DNA of 64,000 nucleotides from Neobacillus rhizosphaerae (GTDB lineage: Bacteria; Bacillota; Bacilli; Bacillales; Cytobacillaceae). The notes beneath the pieces are model-generated. The model searched no databases. It saw only the letters and a program-made list of their open reading frames with translations, and was not told the DNA's origin. The stretch is taken from assembly GCF_937468385.1 (NCBI RefSeq), contig NZ_CALBWS010000020.1, positions 33,131 to 97,130 of the forward strand, given 5' to 3'. Positions 37,542 to 49,559 of this stretch are shown here, piece by piece; the first letter of the stretch is position 1, and every line of letters begins with the position of its first letter. The position numbers and the translations under genes are program-made.

Positions 37542-38798
37542 ATGAAGAAAAAGAAAATGTGGTTTTCGCTGCTTTTAGCAGTAGTTGTCATCATAATGAG
37601 TGCATGTAGCTCAAATAATACATCCGGAGATGGGAAAAAGGATGGAAAAACCGTATTACGCTTTGCCACTTGGGATACAGGGGACACATTGAAAATCCAG
37701 CAGGATATTGCTAAAGCCTTTGAAAAAGAAAATAAAGATGTAAAAGTGCAGGTTGAGGCTTACGGAGATGGATTTGATCAAAAGATCGCCGCCTCATTCG
37801 GAGCAAAAAATCCCCCTGATGTTATGTATATGTGGGACTTTACTACTTATAATCAATCACTTGAACCATTGGACGGATATGTAAAGAAAGATCCTGATAT
37901 TAAAATGGACGATTTTTATGATGGTTTGTTTAACTATTCAAAAGTGGACGGAAAACTATATGGAATGCCTGCAGGTTTTTCGACCATGGTCGTGTATTAC
38001 AATAAAAAGCTTTTTGATCAATACCAGATTCCTTATCCAAAAGAAGGTTGGACATGGGATGAATTTAAAGAGACTGCAAAGAAGTTAACGGATAAAAGCA
38101 AAAAACAATATGGGTTTGCTGTAACGTCTGAGCCTGATACGTATGATTTACAAGGTTTGGTTTGGAGTAATGGTGGAAGCTTTATCAGTGATGACGGAAA
38201 GAAAATTGATGGGGCAATGAATAGTCCTGAAACGGTTGAAGCGATTCAAATGTATGGCGATATGGTGAAAGACGGAATCGCTGTTTCAACGGGTGGCAAA
38301 AATCAACAAAGTGCTAGTGCTATTTTCAAAGCCAACAAACTTGGAATGCTAATAAATGGGATTTGGCCAATTCAAGGCTATAAAGATGCAAAAGTTGATT
38401 TCGGAACAGCCATGATTCCTTCATTTGGTTCCAAGCCTGTTAAAGGATTAATCTCATCATCGTCAATTTCCATTGCTAAGGATTCAAAGCAAAAGGACTT
38501 AGCATGGAAGTTTGTGAAATTTTACTCTTCTGAACAAGCAATCAAGATGAGAACAGCAGATTTGCCTGTCCGTAAGAGTATTGTCGAAGAAACGAAAGTT
38601 AACGAAGATCCATTATATAAGCCATTTTATACAATGTTAGAAAATGCCACAAACACACCTGCGTTTTTAATGAATAGAAATTGGAATGAAATAAATCGTA
38701 ACCTGTCTGCTGCCATTAATGCTGTCATGATTGGACAAGATGGGAAGCCATTGTTTGATAAAGCAGTGAAAGATTCCGAGAAATATTTAGCTAAATAG
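37542..38798 (+). CDS. CUT1 sugar-binding lipoprotein (importer B)
   Basis: The lipoprotein signal ends IIMSAC with Cys22. The 418-residue protein is a family 1 solute-binding protein: VLRFATWDTGDTLKIQQDIAKAFEKEN, PDVMYMWDFTTYNQSLEPLD, YGMPAGFSTMVVYYNKKLFD and GWTWDEFKETAKKL. It is a different subfamily from the binding proteins at 6850 and 52719. It should feed the two permeases at 38867 and 39836. The adjoining MFS transporter, glycosidase and beta-galactosidase suggest a galactose-containing oligosaccharide. The start follows GAGGGG. Confidence 0.88.
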   Translation: MKKKKMWFSLLLAVVVIIMSACSSNNTSGDGKKDGKTVLRFATWDTGDTLKIQQDIAKAFEKENKDVKVQVEAYGDGFDQKIAASFGAKNPPDVMYMWDFTTYNQSLEPLDGYVKKDPDIKMDDFYDGLFNYSKVDGKLYGMPAGFSTMVVYYNKKLFDQYQIPYPKEGWTWDEFKETAKKLTDKSKKQYGFAVTSEPDTYDLQGLVWSNGGSFISDDGKKIDGAMNSPETVEAIQMYGDMVKDGIAVSTGGKNQQSASAIFKANKLGMLINGIWPIQGYKDAKVDFGTAMIPSFGSKPVKGLISSSSISIAKDSKQKDLAWKFVKFYSSEQAIKMRTADLPVRKSIVEETKVNEDPLYKPFYTMLENATNTPAFLMNRNWNEINRNLSAAINAVMIGQDGKPLFDKAVKDSEKYLAK

Positions 38799-38807
38799 AA
38801 AGGTGTT

Positions 38808-38840
38808 AGGGCTCTACATTCAATAGTGGTGTAGGGCCTT
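38808..38840 (+). terminator. Inter-cistronic hairpin after binding protein B
   Basis: AGGGCTCTACA (from 38808) pairs with TGTAGGGCCTT (from 38830) over about ten pairs including G-T pairs. It lies between the binding-protein gene and the first permease gene and lacks a long U-tract, so it may be a 3' stabiliser or weak attenuator. Confidence 0.55.
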
Positions 38841-38866
38841 TAGAAAAATGGCAGGAGGAGGTATTT

Positions 38867-39811
38867 ATGAAATCGGGCTTAAGCGTTAATCTAGCACCTT
38901 CATCACTCCAAATTAAGAGGAAAAAACAATGGAGTAAACTTATTCCTTATTTATTTGTCTCACCGTGGATCATTGGTTTTGTCGTATTCACACTTGGACC
39001 GTTACTGTTTTCATTTGTTATTAGTTTTTTTGATTGGCCGATTGTGGGAGAGAAGAAATTTATTGGATTTTCCAACTATATCACCATGTTTACTGATGAC
39101 CCACTGTTTTGGCATTCCTTATGGGTCACTGTGAAGTTTGCTCTTTTTTTTGTTCCATTAAACATTATTCTTGCTTTATTGCTTGCAATTTTATTACACC
39201 AAAAGGTAAAGGGAAGCTCCCTGTTCCGAACGTTTTTCTATGTTCCCTCTGTCATTTCCGGTGTTGCTTTAGCGATGATCTGGGGAAGTGTTTTCGATGG
39301 AGAATACGGAATATTGAACTACTTACTTTCCTTAATTGGAATTGACGGGCCAGATTGGTTAAATAGTATGAACTGGGCGCTTGTTGCGATGGTCATTGCC
39401 AGTTTATGGGGTCAAGGAACCATGATGCTGATCTTTTTAGCAGGATTGAAAAATATTCCCCTAGATTTATACGAGGCAGCGGAAATTGATGGGGCGGGGA
39501 AAATTTATCAGTTCTTCAAAATTACTGTGCCATTATTATCACCCACCATTCTTTTTAATTTGATTATGACGATTATCGGTGCGTTTCAAACGCTGACTTT
39601 AGCGCTCGTATTAACGGGCGGAGGACCACTTCAGTCGACGTATTTTTATGCGATGTATGTATACGAAAATGCTTTTAAGTATTTCAAAATGGGTTATTCA
39701 TCTGCAAATGCATGGATTATGTTCCTTATTGTATTAGCCCTAACCATGCTTGTATTCAAATCGTCCAGTATGTGGGTATATTACGAAAATGAAGTGAAAA
39801 GTGAAAAATAA
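38867..39811 (+). CDS. CUT1 sugar ABC permease, MalF type (importer B)
   Basis: This 314-residue membrane protein has six predicted helices, the first near residues 27-50 (LIPYLFVSPWIIGFVVFTLGP), and an EAA loop YEAAEIDGAGKIYQFFKITVPLL. The ATG follows AGGAGG. It forms the importer with the permease 24 bp downstream and the binding protein upstream. No ATPase gene is present in block E either. Confidence 0.88.
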   Translation: MKSGLSVNLAPSSLQIKRKKQWSKLIPYLFVSPWIIGFVVFTLGPLLFSFVISFFDWPIVGEKKFIGFSNYITMFTDDPLFWHSLWVTVKFALFFVPLNIILALLLAILLHQKVKGSSLFRTFFYVPSVISGVALAMIWGSVFDGEYGILNYLLSLIGIDGPDWLNSMNWALVAMVIASLWGQGTMMLIFLAGLKNIPLDLYEAAEIDGAGKIYQFFKITVPLLSPTILFNLIMTIIGAFQTLTLALVLTGGGPLQSTYFYAMYVYENAFKYFKMGYSSANAWIMFLIVLALTMLVFKSSSMWVYYENEVKSEK

Positions 39812-39835
39812 AAGAGAAATGGAGGTGCCCATCGA

Positions 39836-40663
39836 ATGAAAGGTAAAAAGAGGTTACAAAAAAGTTTTGTGTATGGCTTGCTAATTGCCCTATCGCTTTT
39901 ATTTCTCTTGCCATTTTTTTGGATGGTTATGACATCACTAAAAGGGCCAGAAGAGCTTAGTCAATTTCCGCCAAAACTTTTTCCTTCTAAATGGCATTTC
40001 GAAAACTTTTCAAAGGCATGGAACAGTCAGCCATTTAATCTTTTCTTAGTTAATAGTTTGATCGTAACGGCGCTTACGACAATTGGACAAATCATTTCCT
40101 CTACTCTCGTTGCTTATGGGTTTGCCCGGTTTAAATTTAAAGGGCGTGATTTCCTATTTATTATTTTGCTCGCGACAATGATGATCCCGTGGGATGTAAC
40201 AATGATTCCACAATATATGGAATTTAATTTATTTGGCTGGATTAATACGTTGAAGGCATTAATCGTTCCTTCGTGGTTCGGTTCCGCCTTTTATATCTTC
40301 TTATTGCGTCAATTCATCATGTCGATTCCGAAAGAATTGGATGAAGCGGCAAGAATAGACGGAGCAAATGTGTTCCAAATTTATTATAAAATTTATTTAC
40401 CATTAGTATGGCCAGTGATTGTTTTAATTGCCGTATTCAATATATTAGGAAGCTGGAATGACTATTTAGGACCATTGATTTTCTTAAATGACCAAAGTAA
40501 ATATACGTTGACCCTCGGTTTGGCACAATTCAAAGGTGTTCATGATGTAGATACGAATGGGATTATGGCCGTAACTTTCTTAATTAGTATTGTTCCTCTT
40601 ATATTGTTCTTCTTGGCACAAAAGAAAATTGTCGAAGGTGTGCAAACAACAGGTTTGAAATAA
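39836..40663 (+). CDS. CUT1 sugar ABC permease, MalG type (importer B)
   Basis: This 275-residue MalG-type subunit has six predicted helices and an EAA loop DEAARIDGANVFQIYYKIYLPL. It ends with the usual FFLAQKKIVEGVQTTGLK. The ATG follows GGAGGTG. A short AAGGTT-containing intergenic stretch leads to the MFS gene 87 bp on. Confidence 0.88.
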   Translation: MKGKKRLQKSFVYGLLIALSLLFLLPFFWMVMTSLKGPEELSQFPPKLFPSKWHFENFSKAWNSQPFNLFLVNSLIVTALTTIGQIISSTLVAYGFARFKFKGRDFLFIILLATMMIPWDVTMIPQYMEFNLFGWINTLKALIVPSWFGSAFYIFLLRQFIMSIPKELDEAARIDGANVFQIYYKIYLPLVWPVIVLIAVFNILGSWNDYLGPLIFLNDQSKYTLTLGLAQFKGVHDVDTNGIMAVTFLISIVPLILFFLAQKKIVEGVQTTGLK

Positions 40664-40750
40664 TCATAGCGAATGGGTGAATTTAGGTTCATCCATTTAG
40701 TTTTATGTTGAGGATTAAAACCCGCATCTTTTTGAAAGGTTGAAACATCT

Positions 40751-42049
40751 ATGATACAGTCATTACCATTTCTATCTTTGCCGTCAGGTGTGAAGCGTTT
40801 TTTGGCCACTGAAGCACTGTACGGGCTGAGCATAGGAATGTTTACCTTGATCTTGAATCTTCATTTTATTGAAATGGGTATTTCCGAAAAGCAAATTGGC
40901 TTTATCACATCAATGGGGATTTTAGTAATGGGGATTTTTGCGATACCTGTGAGTATCTTGGCTAAAAAAACCGGTCGAAAAAAGCTGCTGGTTTCAGGGA
41001 TTGCGAGCATTGCCATTGGATGCAGCGTTTTTGCGTTTGCGGAAAGCTTTGTGTTCTTTTTTTTGGCTCAATTTATCGTATCTATTGGTCTGACCCTCGT
41101 GGAAACGACGGAAATACAGCTGTTGTTCCATTATAGCCGTTCAAAGAGGGAAGAAACTCAGGCGTACAGCTTTTTATTCGCTGTCTTTACCGCCTTTAAC
41201 GGTGCGGGAACATTGCTTGGGGGTTTTTTGCCAAATTGGATTGAGCTTTCTGGGAGGGGCTACCACAACACATTAATAGCCACCTCGATTTTATTTCTAT
41301 TATTAGCATGTGTAAGGGGAGGCCTGCTGCCGTCTGAGAAGCGGAGGGAAACTTTACGTCTGACGGATAGGGAACAGAAAGAGGGAACTAGACCTGAACG
41401 GAAGGAGCTTTCTCAAACAAAAGGCAAGCTATCCCGTAAACTGTCGCAAAAATTACTGTTTTTTGCGGTATTCGCCCTAATTACAGGCGGAGCGGTATCC
41501 TGCTTGCAGCCTTATTTAAATTTATTTATCAAGTTTCGCTTTGATTTCTCGAATGAGGCTGTGTCAATCCTGCTTGCTTTAAATGGCCTGGCATTGTTTA
41601 TTGGTTCCGTCTTTTCGCCGGCACTGATAGACCGTTTCGGCACGAAAAAGACGTTTTTCTACATTTATTTTGTAAATATGATTCTCTGTTTTATTTTATT
41701 TCTGAACCTTCCAGCCTTTTTCTTTTCGGGCCTTTTACTCATAAGAGGCGGGGTTTTTACGATGCTGACAAACCTGGTTGACAGCTTGTCGATGTCCTCG
41801 TTCAAGGATGAAGAACGCGATTTGTATGCCGGGACGAGAGCGGTGTTCCGCAGCATTGGTTCCGCATTCGCAGCCTTCATGATTGGTGCGATCTTAGCTG
41901 GTAAAAACTATACGCTTCCATTTTTGCTGGCTAGCTTGCTCCTCCTCCTCGGATATGTTTATTTTGCCTATGTAATCAGACCGAAATTTTTCGAAACGGA
42001 TCAGGAATTTCGAACAAGTAGTCAAGGTGAGATGACAAATGAATGTTGA
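40751..42049 (+). CDS. MFS transporter
   Basis: A 432-residue protein with about twelve predicted membrane helices in two halves joined by a charged cytoplasmic loop (about residues 195-230, rich in Arg, Glu and Lys). The motif-A-like loop after helix 2 reads AKKTGRKKLL and an equivalent DRFGTKKTFF follows in the second half. The substrate is not identifiable. Its place between a sugar ABC importer and two glycosidases suggests sugar uptake or export of an excess product sugar. The ribosome site is weak (AAAGG, 12 bases upstream). It is followed 15 bp later by the glycosidase gene. Confidence 0.8.
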   Translation: MIQSLPFLSLPSGVKRFLATEALYGLSIGMFTLILNLHFIEMGISEKQIGFITSMGILVMGIFAIPVSILAKKTGRKKLLVSGIASIAIGCSVFAFAESFVFFFLAQFIVSIGLTLVETTEIQLLFHYSRSKREETQAYSFLFAVFTAFNGAGTLLGGFLPNWIELSGRGYHNTLIATSILFLLLACVRGGLLPSEKRRETLRLTDREQKEGTRPERKELSQTKGKLSRKLSQKLLFFAVFALITGGAVSCLQPYLNLFIKFRFDFSNEAVSILLALNGLALFIGSVFSPALIDRFGTKKTFFYIYFVNMILCFILFLNLPAFFFSGLLLIRGGVFTMLTNLVDSLSMSSFKDEERDLYAGTRAVFRSIGSAFAAFMIGAILAGKNYTLPFLLASLLLLLGYVYFAYVIRPKFFETDQEFRTSSQGEMTNEC

Positions 42050-42064
42050 AAGAGAAGTGATCTT

Positions 42065-43795
42065 ATGTTTGATATAAAAAAAATCCCCTTCAGTCGTTAC
42101 GGTTCTTTTATTACGATTTCACCCAATCATCAAAAGGACGGCGATGGTGCGCTTTACATTCGTAACATCCGGAACGGGGATAACGATTTTGGTGCGGTGT
42201 TTCGGATTGATCTCATTAGTGAGGGGAAATCTCTGCCCTATAATTCGGTATTAAGTCCGAGCATTCTCCGGCTTGAAGCTGAAGAAGGGTTTGTAGAATT
42301 TTGTATAGGAGAAGCTCGTGTTTTACAAATAAGAAGCCAGGGAGTAGGGGTGAGGCTGACGGGTATTACCGGTGCTTATGATTACGCTGTTCCTGTAGAA
42401 GAGAAGCGCTGGGAGGTCAATCATTCGCTTCAGGAAATGCGCTATATGCTTACGGCTGTAAAAGGGCGGATTGAAATGGATGCCCCTTTCAACGAACAGC
42501 GCTGTGAGAAAATCATTGCTGATTTTCTACCAGAGTCACAGCTTTCGGAAATGGAATGTGTATTGGAAGAGTTTACTACCGTTTATCAAACCCGTTCCTA
42601 TGCTACTTTTTCAGAAGGACATGAAATCGTTAAAAAAGAATACGAGTCGTGGTATGAGCACACACTTGAGACTCCTAAAGAGTTTACTAGAGGGAAAGAA
42701 CTGGCTTCCTATATTACGTGGTCCTGCGTCGTTTCTCCTGAAGGAAAACTATCAAGGCCAGCCATGTACATGTCGAAAAACTGGATGACAAACATTTGGA
42801 GTTGGGACCACTGCTTCAATGCTATCGCGTTAGCAAAAAATTCTCCAGAACTAGCGTGGGATCAGTTTATGATCTTTTTTGATGCGCAGGATGAGTCGGG
42901 AATGCTGCCAGACTTCATCAATAACAGGTTCGCATTATGGAACTTCACGAAACCGCCCATCCATGGCTGGACGCTTAGACGTTTGTGGGAGCAAAACGAA
43001 TTTGTTACCGTGGATAAATTGCAAGAGGTTTATCAGCCGCTGGTGAAATGGACGAAATGGTGGCTGACATTCCAGGACAGCGACGATGATGGGATTCCGC
43101 AATACAATCACGGAAATGACAGCGGCTGGGATAATAGCACGATTTTTCACAAAGGAACTCCTGTTGAAAGTCCGGATCTATCCTCGTTCTTAGTGCTGCA
43201 AATGGAAGTATTGTCGGAAATAGCCTGTAAGCTTGGGAAAAAAGATGAGGCAACAAAATGGATGCAGGAATCTCAAGCATTGTTAACGAGAATGATTGAC
43301 CATTTTTGGAATGGCGAGCGATTTGTCGCTAAACGTTCCGGCACCCATGAGGTCATTGAATCAGATAGTTTAGTAGTATATGTTCCTCTGATTCTCGGAA
43401 ACAGGCTGCCTGCTGAAATATTGGAGAAATTAGTTGAGGGTATTACGCATAAGGGCTTTTTAACAGAATATGGCCTGGCAACGGAACTCCCGGACAGCCC
43501 ATATTACCGGGAGGATGGCTATTGGCGGGGGCCGATATGGGCACCAACCACCATGCTGCTCACTGATGGTTTGCTCGAGTCAGGCGAAAAGGAATTAGCC
43601 CTTGAGGTTGCCCGTAAATTCTGTTCGATGGCTTCGAAATCAGGCATGGCCGAAAACTATAATGCTCTGACTGGAGAGGGACTACGTGACCCGGCATTTA
43701 CCTGGACATCCAGTGTATTCCTCATTCTTGGTCAGCTTCTTGTTGCTGAGAACGAGGTAATGATTGAAGAACAAGACAGTCGGCAAGGTCTCTAA
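42065..43795 (+). CDS. (alpha/alpha)6-barrel glycoside hydrolase, GH63/GH37-like
   Basis: The 576-residue protein looks like a trehalase/GH63-type six-hairpin glycosidase. Typical blocks are MSKNWMTNIWSWDHCFNAIA, LPDFINNRFALWNFTKPPIHGW, DSGWDNST and YWRGPIWAPTTMLLTDGLLESG, with an N-terminal beta-sandwich domain of about 200 residues. No signal peptide is seen, so it acts on imported sugar. Alternatives are an amylo-alpha-1,6-glucosidase-like or mannosylglycerate-hydrolase-like enzyme. The context points to an oligosaccharide that contains both an alpha-linked residue and a beta-galactoside. The ribosome site is AGAGAAG. The next gene encodes beta-galactosidase. Confidence 0.75.
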   Translation: MFDIKKIPFSRYGSFITISPNHQKDGDGALYIRNIRNGDNDFGAVFRIDLISEGKSLPYNSVLSPSILRLEAEEGFVEFCIGEARVLQIRSQGVGVRLTGITGAYDYAVPVEEKRWEVNHSLQEMRYMLTAVKGRIEMDAPFNEQRCEKIIADFLPESQLSEMECVLEEFTTVYQTRSYATFSEGHEIVKKEYESWYEHTLETPKEFTRGKELASYITWSCVVSPEGKLSRPAMYMSKNWMTNIWSWDHCFNAIALAKNSPELAWDQFMIFFDAQDESGMLPDFINNRFALWNFTKPPIHGWTLRRLWEQNEFVTVDKLQEVYQPLVKWTKWWLTFQDSDDDGIPQYNHGNDSGWDNSTIFHKGTPVESPDLSSFLVLQMEVLSEIACKLGKKDEATKWMQESQALLTRMIDHFWNGERFVAKRSGTHEVIESDSLVVYVPLILGNRLPAEILEKLVEGITHKGFLTEYGLATELPDSPYYREDGYWRGPIWAPTTMLLTDGLLESGEKELALEVARKFCSMASKSGMAENYNALTGEGLRDPAFTWTSSVFLILGQLLVAENEVMIEEQDSRQGL

Positions 43796-43835
43796 GTTAC
43801 CGAATGAATAAAAACATAACCGATTGCGAGGGTGA

Positions 43836-46892
<3,057 letters not shown>

Positions 46893-46904
46893 GGTGTAAA
46901 AAAA

Positions 46905-46950
46905 AGTGTCAGGCACCACTCGTAGACATTTGTGCGCGTGGGGGTGGACA
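46905..46950 (+). repeat. Dispersed repeat, copy 6
   Basis: AGTGTCAGGCACC (46905-46917), then ACTCGTAGACATTTGTG and GGGGTGGACA. It follows the stop codon of duplicate beta-galactosidase copy 1 by 12 bp; the second copy has the same element directly after its stop. Confidence 0.8.
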
Positions 46951-46993
46951 GTTGATTTTGTTAGATGGTGGATGATGTTATTTTCATCGATAG

Positions 46994-47035
46994 AAAAAAG
47001 CGAGGGGCACATTTAAATGCTCTTCGCTTTTTTAT
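46994..47035. terminator. Bidirectional terminator between convergent genes
   Basis: AAAAAAGCGAGGGGCA (46994-47009) pairs over 16 bases with TGCTCTTCGCTTTTTT (47018-47033). It ends both the plus-strand beta-galactosidase mRNA and the minus-strand sigma-54 activator mRNA. Confidence 0.9.
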
Positions 47036-47046
47036 GGTTTAGAAAC

Positions 47047-48447
47047 TTAAGACCTAATTTGGAGTTTTTCTATTTTTCGATATAATGTGCGGATGCTAAT
47101 ACCTAGGTCTTTTGCTGCCATTTGTTTTCCATTATGGCTATTACCGTAGTGCTGCAACTTTCGGAGAATTACCTCTCTTTCGGCTTCGACTAGTGCCGGC
47201 TCCTCTTCATGCGCTGCTTGTTGAATGTTAAGTCGTTTATTCAAAAGATATGGGGGGAGCGAGTTTATTGTTAAGACGGTTTCAGTTTCTAAATTCATAC
47301 TATATTCAATTACATTTTCAAGCTCACGTAAATTTCCTGGCCAGTGGTAGGAAGTTAATATATCCATGTACTCTTCAGTAAAGGAATGGATATACTTACC
47401 TGTTCGTTCCTGTAATTTTTCCATAAAATTCACTACTAATAATTCTACGTCCTCCATCCGTTCTCTTAATGGTGGAATCGTAATTGGAATGACATTCAAT
47501 CGATAAAATAAATCGGAGCGAAATAACTTTTCATTCATTAATTCTTCAAACGACTGATTCGTTGCTGCAATCAGACGGACATTGATCTTCTTTGAAGATG
47601 TTCCTCCAAGACGCTGAATGATTCCATCCTGCAATACTTTCAATAGTTTTGGCTGTAAATTAATAGGCAAATCAGCGATTTCATCTAAAAATAATGTTCC
47701 ATTATCCGCTAGTTCGAAATAGCCTTGTTTTCCTTTTCTTCTCGCATTCGTAAAAGCACCTTCTTCATATCCAAATAATTCACTTTCAAATAAATTCTCT
47801 GGAATGGTAGCGCAGTTTAATTCGACAAATGCTCCCTTACTGACAAGACTGTGCTGATGGATATACTGAGCTAACAAACTTTTTCCAGTACCAGTTTCCC
47901 CTGTAATTAAAACGGAAGAAGTACTATTTCTAATGCTCTTGATTAGGTTTTGGATTTGAATAAATGACTGGCTATTCCCAAAAATGTAGTTTGTGCTTAC
48001 TTGAGTATTATTTTCATTTACCTTGAAATCGTCAATATCTCGTAAAATTGAAATAATGATTTCTTTCAAACGAGAGAGCCATTCCACATAGTACTCTTTG
48101 TTTTCTATAAGTATTTTCTCGTTTTCCTGAGAGAAGCTAACAAATGATAAATAGCCATATTTTTTTCCGTTAATAATCATATCTTGAACAAGCTCCGCTT
48201 TAGAAGGGCAGTTATTTATAAAATGACAGCCCTCACACGTATTCATCTTTCCAGGGTGATGTAGAAACGTAATGTGATGCCCATACAATGAATTAAAAAA
48301 AGGAACATATACCTTCTTTCCTTTCCGGCGTACATATTCCTCGGTTGCGGCTATTAGTTTTCCTTCGGGATTAAAACAAGCAATATCAACGTGAAGTAGC
48401 CTTGAAAAAGCTTGGATAACTTTTGAAATCGAATTGAGTAGCAGCAA
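47047..48447 (-). CDS. Sigma-54-dependent transcriptional activator
   Basis: This 466-residue bacterial enhancer-binding protein has an N-terminal sensory region of about 150 residues with a cysteine cluster (Cys71, Cys74, Cys80 in CEGCHFINNC). The central AAA+ domain has Walker A GETGTGKS near residue 183, and the sigma-54-contact loop reads GAFTNA (about 229-234) instead of the usual GAFTGA. FLDEIADLP and the arginine-finger region LRERMEDVE follow. A C-terminal Fis-type HTH ends KDLGISIRTLYRKIEKL. It is divergent from the SDR/GcvP-like operon, which has a sigma-54 promoter and two upstream palindromes, so it almost certainly activates that operon. The signal it senses is unknown; the cysteines could bind a metal or sense redox state. 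Confidence 0.88.
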   Translation of the reverse strand: MLLLNSISKVIQAFSRLLHVDIACFNPEGKLIAATEEYVRRKGKKVYVPFFNSLYGHHITFLHHPGKMNTCEGCHFINNCPSKAELVQDMIINGKKYGYLSFVSFSQENEKILIENKEYYVEWLSRLKEIIISILRDIDDFKVNENNTQVSTNYIFGNSQSFIQIQNLIKSIRNSTSSVLITGETGTGKSLLAQYIHQHSLVSKGAFVELNCATIPENLFESELFGYEEGAFTNARRKGKQGYFELADNGTLFLDEIADLPINLQPKLLKVLQDGIIQRLGGTSSKKINVRLIAATNQSFEELMNEKLFRSDLFYRLNVIPITIPPLRERMEDVELLVVNFMEKLQERTGKYIHSFTEEYMDILTSYHWPGNLRELENVIEYSMNLETETVLTINSLPPYLLNKRLNIQQAAHEEEPALVEAEREVILRKLQHYGNSHNGKQMAAKDLGISIRTLYRKIEKLQIRS

Positions 48448-48517
48448 ATTATAATCCCCCCACTTAATTTGATCGTATCTTATTTCAAAACTGTTACTTA
48501 AATTTTATTTTTTCAAT

Positions 48518-48544
48518 TTCGAATAGTCAATTAAATTATTCGAA
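48518..48544. promoter_or_regulatory. Palindrome, candidate enhancer site
   Basis: TTCGAATA (48518-48525) and TATTCGAA (48537-48544) form a perfect inverted repeat with an 11-bp spacer, about 115-140 bp upstream of the sigma-54 promoter and 70 bp upstream of the activator gene. Confidence 0.5.
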
Positions 48545-48568
48545 GTTGTGTAATAATTGACAATTAAT

Positions 48569-48584
48569 GTGTCATTTTTGACAC
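48569..48584. promoter_or_regulatory. Palindrome GTGTCA-N4-TGACAC, candidate enhancer site
   Basis: A perfect 6-bp inverted repeat with a TTTT centre, 74 bp upstream of the -24 element. Its size and position fit an upstream activator sequence for the divergently encoded sigma-54 activator. Confidence 0.6.
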
Positions 48585-48657
48585 GTTTTCAAGGAAAGAT
48601 ATCAACTATTAGATAAATAATCGTCATCTTTCCTTTATATTTAAATAAGTCATAAAA

Positions 48658-48674
48658 TTGGCACAATAATTGCA
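48658..48674 (+). promoter_or_regulatory. Sigma-54 (-24/-12) promoter of the SDR/GcvP-like operon
   Basis: TTGGCAC (48658-48664) and TTGCA (48670-48674) have 10 bases between GG and GC, an essentially perfect match. It lies about 80 bp before the first gene. The element is nearly the same as the promoter of the CoA-transferase remnant at 2679. Confidence 0.9.
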
Positions 48675-48755
48675 AGTGATAGATTGTAAGTTAACAAAAG
48701 AGAAAAATAGTAATTTTTTAAAAAAATAAAGAGATATGAAAGGTTGGTGTTTACA

Positions 48756-49535
48756 TTGAATTATGAAGAATTAATAGGAATAAACAATAAAGTTGTTGCG
48801 ATTACAGGTGCTGCTTCTGGTATTGGTTTAGCAACAGCCGAATTGTTTGCGGAAGCAGGTGCCAATGTAGCGCTGATAGACATTAATGAAGAGCGAGGAA
48901 ACAGTCTCGCGAACGAGATGAATGACAAGGGCTGGAAAGCAGTATTTTTTAGCTGTGATGTCACTTCATCCATGGATTGTGAAAGAACAGCAAATGAAAT
49001 AGAAATGGAATTTGGAAGAATCGACGTTTTATTTAATAATGCAGGGGTTATTCGCAGAAAAACAGTCGTTGACCACACGGAAGAGGATTGGGATTTAGTT
49101 CTCAATGTTTCGTTAAAAGGTGCCTTTTTATTATCAAAATATATCATCCCCATAATGGCTAAAAACGGCGGAGGGAGTATTGTCAATACAGGCTCCGGTT
49201 GGGGGTTAAAAGGTGGAGATGTAGCAGCCTCCTATTGTGCAGCAAAAGCGGGTGTAGTCAATTTAACGAAAGCGATGGCAATCGATCATGGCAAACAGAA
49301 TATTCGTGTCAATTGCATATGTCCAGGTGACACAGATACACCTTTATTACGAGATGAAGCAAAGCAATTGCAATTTGACGAAGAATCGTTTCTTGCTTCT
49401 TCAGCAGTAGGTCGGCCACTTGAAAGGATTGGAACGCCTCGAGATATTGCAAAAGGTGTGTTGTTCCTAGCAAGTGATATGGCGTCTTGGGTCACGGGCA
49501 CGGTGTTAACAGTAGACGGTGGAGGTTTAGCCTAA
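48756..49535 (+). CDS. SDR-family oxidoreductase
   Basis: A classical short-chain dehydrogenase of about 260 residues: cofactor loop TGAASGIGLA near residue 16, NNAG near residue 88, catalytic Ser in NTGSGWGLKGG, and YCAAK as Tyr-x-x-x-Lys. LIDINEERG after the second strand places an Asp where NAD-specific enzymes usually have one. The C-terminal ending WVTGTVLTVDGG is typical. The substrate is unknown; as first gene of the sigma-54 operon it may oxidise an alcohol or reduce a ketone/aldehyde made by or supplied to the PLP enzyme downstream. The start is uncertain: TTG 48756 is used here, with GTG 48747 and TTG 48744 as alternatives. Confidence 0.85.
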   Translation: MNYEELIGINNKVVAITGAASGIGLATAELFAEAGANVALIDINEERGNSLANEMNDKGWKAVFFSCDVTSSMDCERTANEIEMEFGRIDVLFNNAGVIRRKTVVDHTEEDWDLVLNVSLKGAFLLSKYIIPIMAKNGGGSIVNTGSGWGLKGGDVAASYCAAKAGVVNLTKAMAIDHGKQNIRVNCICPGDTDTPLLRDEAKQLQFDEESFLASSAVGRPLERIGTPRDIAKGVLFLASDMASWVTGTVLTVDGGGLA

Positions 49536-49559
49536 AACTAGTTTGGAGGAGAAAAAGTG

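Noticed and set aside
48761..49186. 141-codon minus-strand frame inside the SDR gene
   Set aside because: Shadow of the SDR frame, which has complete family motifs.
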